Shown here: positions 63,201 through 64,000 of the stretch, in pieces
How positions within the stretch are numbered: position 1 is the stretch's first letter
Layout: every line of letters begins with the position of its first letter
Source: Desulfobacterium sp.
Lineage (GTDB): Bacteria; Desulfobacterota; Desulfobacteria; Desulfobacterales; Desulfobacteraceae
NCBI GenBank assembly: GCA_030145245.1
Contig: JAQYWC010000065.1
Coordinates: 62,001 to 126,000, forward strand
DNA: 64,000 nt
Direction: 5' to 3'
Position numbers and translations under genes: made by a program
Notes under the pieces: generated by a model
The model's database searches: none
What the model saw: the letters and a program-made list of their open reading frames with translations, nothing else
Told to the model about the DNA's origin: nothing

Positions 63201-64000
63201 CCCTGTTCCAGGAGACCATCCGGGCGGCAGGGCTGAACAAATATCTCTTTGAGATGGCAAACATAAGGGACCAGAACACCTGGGTCCACATGAACCAGCC
63301 TGAAAAGGCGACCCAAAAGGCCAAGGACCTGGTGCGCATGGCCGTGGCCAAGGCCGCCCATGTGGAACCCCTGCACCTGGTGAACCTTCCCATCCACAAG
63401 GCGGTCCTGGTGGTGGGGGGCGGTGTGGCCGGCATGGAGGCGGCCCTGGGGGTGGCGGACCAGGGCATCAACGCCTTCCTTGTGGAACAGTCCGGGGTTC
63501 TTGGCGGGGTGGCCAGGGATCTTAAGACCACCTGGCAGGGGGAAAAGGTCGCCCCCTATCTTGAGGATCTCATGGAGCGGGTCAAGGGCCACGACAGGAT
63601 ACAACTCTTCACCAGCGCAAGGGTGATCGCCTCAACCGGCTCCCTGGGGAATTTCGTCACCACCATTGCCCAGGAGGGGGGCATCAACGGCAAGACCATG
63701 GTGGAGCATGGTGCCGCCATCATCGCCACCGGCGGTCACGAGCTCAAACCCGATCTCTATCATTACGGCAAACACCCCAATGTGCTGACCCATCTGGAGA
63801 TGGACAAGGTGGTGCAGGCCACCTCAAACGGGGTAACCCGGACAAAGGCCGTGGTGTTCATCCAGTGCGTTGGCTCCAGGAACGAGGAGCGACCGTACTG
63901 CAGCAAGGTGTGCTGCACCCACAGCCTGAAGACGGCCCTTGCGCTGAAGAAGCTGAATCCCGCCACCCGGGTCTACATCCTCTACCGGGAGATCCGCTCC
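60203..64000 (+). CDS. Giant HdrA-GltD-HdrA flavoprotein, C-terminus outside the window
   Basis: An open frame of 1266 codons runs from the ATG at 60203 (GGAGG ahead) to the window end. Order by residue: HdrA-type FAD region (VVGAGIAGIQAALDLADSGF), 4Fe-4S motif CTACGECATVCP near 109, a GltD/NfnB-type NAD(P)H module about 155-570 (GSGPAGLSAAYHLARKG near 253, GGGNVAIDVARSALRLGAD near 384), a second cluster CLNCGFCSECMACVDACL near 626, HdrA core with CVGSRD and YCSGVCC, then a complete second HdrA beginning near 930 (VFVCNCGINIGGIADVP; FSCSQDAQDHIRDVI; GGGVAGMEAALG; CVGSRNEERPYCSKVCC). HdrA flavins split electrons between high- and low-potential acceptors. With MetF and the HdrC-HdrB protein it should form a methylene-tetrahydrofolate reductase complex that takes NAD(P)H and ferredoxin. 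Confidence 0.9.
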   Translation, partial: MGENKRGSVLVVGAGIAGIQAALDLADSGFFVHLVDKSSAIGGVMAQLDKTFPTNDCSMCIISPKLVEAGRHLNIELSTMTRIREVTGEAGDFTVTMLGEPRYIDLEKCTACGECATVCPVELPSRFDENLCNQKAAFKLYPQAMPSAFAIDKGDRAPCTLACPANINVQGYVQMVKQGQYERALGIIMDKLPLPGILGRICPHGCETACRRNEVDQPIAIRDLKRLAADRFDPRKVKIDCPAPTGKRVAIIGSGPAGLSAAYHLARKGIGATIFEALAKPGGMLRVGIPEHRLPRDIIDMEIEVITQLGVEIRLNAPLGKDLTVDTLLSDGFEAVFLAMGAHQGIGLGIPGETMEGVCQGVDLLRRMNLKEPVEVGKQVAVIGGGNVAIDVARSALRLGADAVTILYRRTRNEMPAWEEEIQAAEDEGVKLVYLAAPQEVLGEENRVTGLRCIQMELGEPDSSGRRRPVPLPGSEFEIRVDQVIPAIGQRPDLSIMEALGEIEMTAWGTALVDPDTLATTRTGVFAGGDFQTGPGVAIGAVGAGMAAAASMARYLAGETSPKEDTSLKEDAALSDEPDYVPIPADIPRQPRSHMPELPLEERRGNFREVELGLSEQEGQVEADRCLNCGFCSECMACVDACLAKAVDHTMAPEIKQLSVGAIILSPGFTAFDPSVYDTYGYGTIPNVVTSIEFERLLSASGPNMGHLVRPSDQREPRKIAWLQCVGSRDINKGDHSYCSGVCCMYANKQAVIAKEHSELELDTAIFFMDMRTHGKEFDAYSIRAQDEHGVRLVRSRIHSIFPHKDDTLKIVYATEPGSTVEEIFDMAVLSVGLAPPKDAAALAKTMGIGLNRHGFAETCNLAPVDTTKEGIFVCGSFQEPKDIPGSVMEASAAAASASRLLNTERWSLTRTPELVPERDFSGMEPRIGVFVCNCGINIGGIADVPAVRDYAATLDQVIHVEDNLFSCSQDAQDHIRDVIMEKNINRVVVASCSPRTHEPLFQETIRAAGLNKYLFEMANIRDQNTWVHMNQPEKATQKAKDLVRMAVAKAAHVEPLHLVNLPIHKAVLVVGGGVAGMEAALGVADQGINAFLVEQSGVLGGVARDLKTTWQGEKVAPYLEDLMERVKGHDRIQLFTSARVIASTGSLGNFVTTIAQEGGINGKTMVEHGAAIIATGGHELKPDLYHYGKHPNVLTHLEMDKVVQATSNGVTRTKAVVFIQCVGSRNEERPYCSKVCCTHSLKTALALKKLNPATRVYILYREIRS

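Overview
The window looks like chromosome of a strictly anaerobic, sulfate-reducing Desulfobacterota (deltaproteobacterium), most like the Desulfobacteraceae. Grounds: a MetF / HdrC-HdrB / HdrA-type redox module with an in-frame UGA read as selenocysteine; a corrinoid methyltransferase operon (MttB-like, corrinoid protein, methyltetrahydrofolate methyltransferase); a tungsten/molybdenum aldehyde:ferredoxin oxidoreductase; an AhbB-type siroheme decarboxylase subunit; and a very high density of PAS/HAMP sensor kinases and c-di-GMP enzymes. No rRNA, tRNA, phage, insertion sequence or CRISPR array was seen.

Layout. 0-4.3 kb (minus): a gene cut by the window edge, the wreck of an exonuclease/helicase fusion, and a hybrid histidine kinase that apparently lacks membrane helices. 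4.4-10.3 kb (minus): a compact set formed by a FadR-type repressor with three operator-like sites, a 66-residue RRDF-leader protein, a polytopic membrane protein of unknown family, a Tat-exported metallo-beta-lactamase-fold protein and a CobW-type GTPase with a long extra N-terminus; I recognise no described system in this combination. 10.4-17.6 kb: a PAS protein without an output domain, MATE and MFS transporters, an aldehyde:ferredoxin oxidoreductase, an RtcB remnant and an RNA cyclic phosphodiesterase. 17.6-25.6 kb (minus): a four-gene signalling operon (ABC-type binding protein, kinase, receiver, receiver-PAS-receiver-GGDEF) and a FapA-like protein. 25.7-35.8 kb: a phosphorus block with a DHH phosphoesterase, Pit plus a DUF47 partner, UgpC and divergent UgpB-A-E, and a Na/Pi cotransporter, with an MCE lipoprotein and a DUF1178 protein between. 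35.9-40.5 kb: a B12-radical SAM protein and AhbB, then methylthioadenosine salvage (mtnA divergent from mtnP-apt).

40.6-46.7 kb: the methyltransferase operon, read leftward from a sigma-54 promoter, and the divergent enhancer-binding protein; between them lie three 16-bp palindromes at 70-bp steps, the likely enhancers. A purine-nucleoside-type deaminase follows. 46.9-54.0 kb (plus): a second sensory cluster with kinase, receiver, binding protein, large hybrid kinase and HD-GYP phosphodiesterase. Its core repeats the architecture of the 17.6-23.1 kb operon but ends in a c-di-GMP hydrolase where the first ends in a cyclase. 54.0-57.2 kb: an EamA transporter, glutamate racemase, three 37-39-bp repeats, and a GAPDH/Epd-type dehydrogenase. 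57.4-64.0 kb (plus): a DNA-binding/receiver fusion, MetF, the selenocysteine HdrC-HdrB fusion with a SECIS-like hairpin, and a giant HdrA-GltD-HdrA flavoprotein that leaves the window. This last module is the most notable part: it should link methylene-tetrahydrofolate reduction of the Wood-Ljungdahl pathway to a flavin-based, possibly electron-bifurcating, complex.
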